A DNA stretch of 8,129 nucleotides from Desulfobacula sp. (GTDB lineage Bacteria; Desulfobacterota; Desulfobacteria; Desulfobacterales; Desulfobacteraceae), in the NCBI GenBank assembly GCA_029940245.1, contig JAOZRF010000110.1:1-8129 (forward strand), written 5' to 3'. Below, one piece after another: positions 7,543-8,129 of the stretch (position 1 is its first letter; each line of letters starts with the position of its first letter). The notes beneath the pieces are model-generated. The model had not been told where the DNA came from, searched no databases, and saw nothing but the letters and a program-made list of their open reading frames with translations. Made by a program: the position numbers and the translations under genes.

Positions 7543-8129
7543 TTATTTTTTCCCGGGATTGATGGCTTTTGCGAATTTTTTTAAATCAAGGGTTTTCCCC
7601 AGTACAATTACAGTGTCCCCGGGTTCAATCAATGTTTCAAAATGGGGATTAAAAAGCATTTTTCCGGAAGTTTTTTTTATGGATATAATAATCAGATTGA
7701 AATCCTTCCGGATTCCGGAATCTTTCAGAATAACATTGGTATACTTGGAGCTTTTTGGTACAAAAAGCTCTTCAATTTGAATGGCTTCGCTTTTCCGGGA
7801 TAGCGCTATATCAAGAAAGCCGCTGACACTGGGTCTTAACAGCTTTAATCCCATGGATGTGGCACCCGTATCATAGGGAGATTCAACCCGATTGGCCCCG
7901 GCAATCATCAGTTTATTTTTAACATCATTACTACTGGCCCGGGCCATAATATAAATATCAGGATTTAGCTGTCTTGCAGTCAAGACAAGGAAAACATTGG
8001 CAGTATCCGTTCCAAGGGCAGCAATCAGAAACGATGCCTTTTTAATGCCGGCTTTGACAAGAATATCCTCCTCAGCCGCATCCCCTTGAAGGTACTGCAT
8101 TTTATCGTTATTCAATGTGTCTACAAGGG
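7543..8129 (-). CDS. RCK (TrkA-N/TrkA-C) potassium-channel protein, N-terminus beyond the window
   Basis: RCK domains gate potassium channels or Trk transporters by binding NAD(H), ATP or ions. The frame is open to the right edge (LVDT precedes the TTG at 8115), so that TTG is not the start and this is a C-terminal fragment of about 194 residues. The first part is the second half of a TrkA-N Rossmann domain: YLQGDAAEEDILVKAGI, then SFLIAALGTDTANVFLVLTA, ARASSNDVKNKLMIAGANRV and SPYDTGATSMG. From about residue 120 a TrkA-C domain follows (IQIEELFVPKSSKYTN ... LIIISIKKTSGKMLFNPH ... LIEPGDTVIVLG). The linker LLRPSVSGFLDIAL resembles that of Kch/MthK-like channels, so a membrane pore is probably encoded beyond the edge; a stand-alone TrkA-type subunit is the alternative. 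It ends 44 bp from the convergent 5-FCL gene. Confidence 0.88.
   Translation of the reverse strand, partial: LVDTLNNDKMQYLQGDAAEEDILVKAGIKKASFLIAALGTDTANVFLVLTARQLNPDIYIMARASSNDVKNKLMIAGANRVESPYDTGATSMGLKLLRPSVSGFLDIALSRKSEAIQIEELFVPKSSKYTNVILKDSGIRKDFNLIIISIKKTSGKMLFNPHFETLIEPGDTVIVLGKTLDLKKFAKAINPGKK

Noticed and set aside
7543..8115. RCK protein starting at TTG 8115
   Set aside because: The frame continues to the window edge (LVDT) and the Rossmann domain would be cut in half; this is a partial gene.

Overview
The window is ordinary AT-rich bacterial chromosome: dense coding, short gaps and long A/T homopolymers. The mix of genes (type IV pilus secretin, PilW-like lipoprotein, LysM protein, long threonine synthase with a zinc-ribbon-like N-terminus, SerRS, divergent 5-FCL family protein, RCK potassium-channel subunit) suggests a Gram-negative of the Desulfobacterota, perhaps a Desulfobacula/Desulfobacter-like sulfate reducer. 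This placement rests on protein character and base composition only and is tentative.

Layout. Bases 1-1695 (+) are the 3' part of pilQ, the outer-membrane secretin of the type IV pilus, with the start outside the window. Four genes on the minus strand follow, transcribed from about 6800 down to 1692 as one tight unit: serS (6728-5439), thrC (5449-3947, overlapping serS by 11 bp), a two-LysM exported protein (3940-2462) and a TPR lipoprotein of PilW/PilF type (2448-1692). The last gene meets pilQ tail to tail with a 4-bp overlap and carries a +1 frame disruption in its fifth TPR. A 176-179-bp divergent gap (6729 to 6904/6907) holds promoter-like elements for both directions. Next comes a 5-formyltetrahydrofolate cyclo-ligase family protein (6908-7498, +), then a convergent C-terminal part of a RCK (TrkA-N/TrkA-C) potassium-channel protein (8129-7543, -) that runs off the right edge.

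How the genes fit together. serS and thrC are housekeeping (serine charging, threonine synthesis). The two distal genes of that unit are envelope proteins. A PilW/PilF-type lipoprotein is the known class of helper that assembles PilQ in the outer membrane, and LysM proteins such as TsaP or FimV link secretins to peptidoglycan. A secretin, a probable pilotin and a peptidoglycan-binding protein thus sit side by side, though on opposite strands. I found no mobile element, CRISPR array, tRNA, rRNA or defence locus, and no clearly new system. The points most worth a second look are the broken pilW, the LysM protein with an unassigned C-terminal half, and the divergent 5-FCL-like protein.
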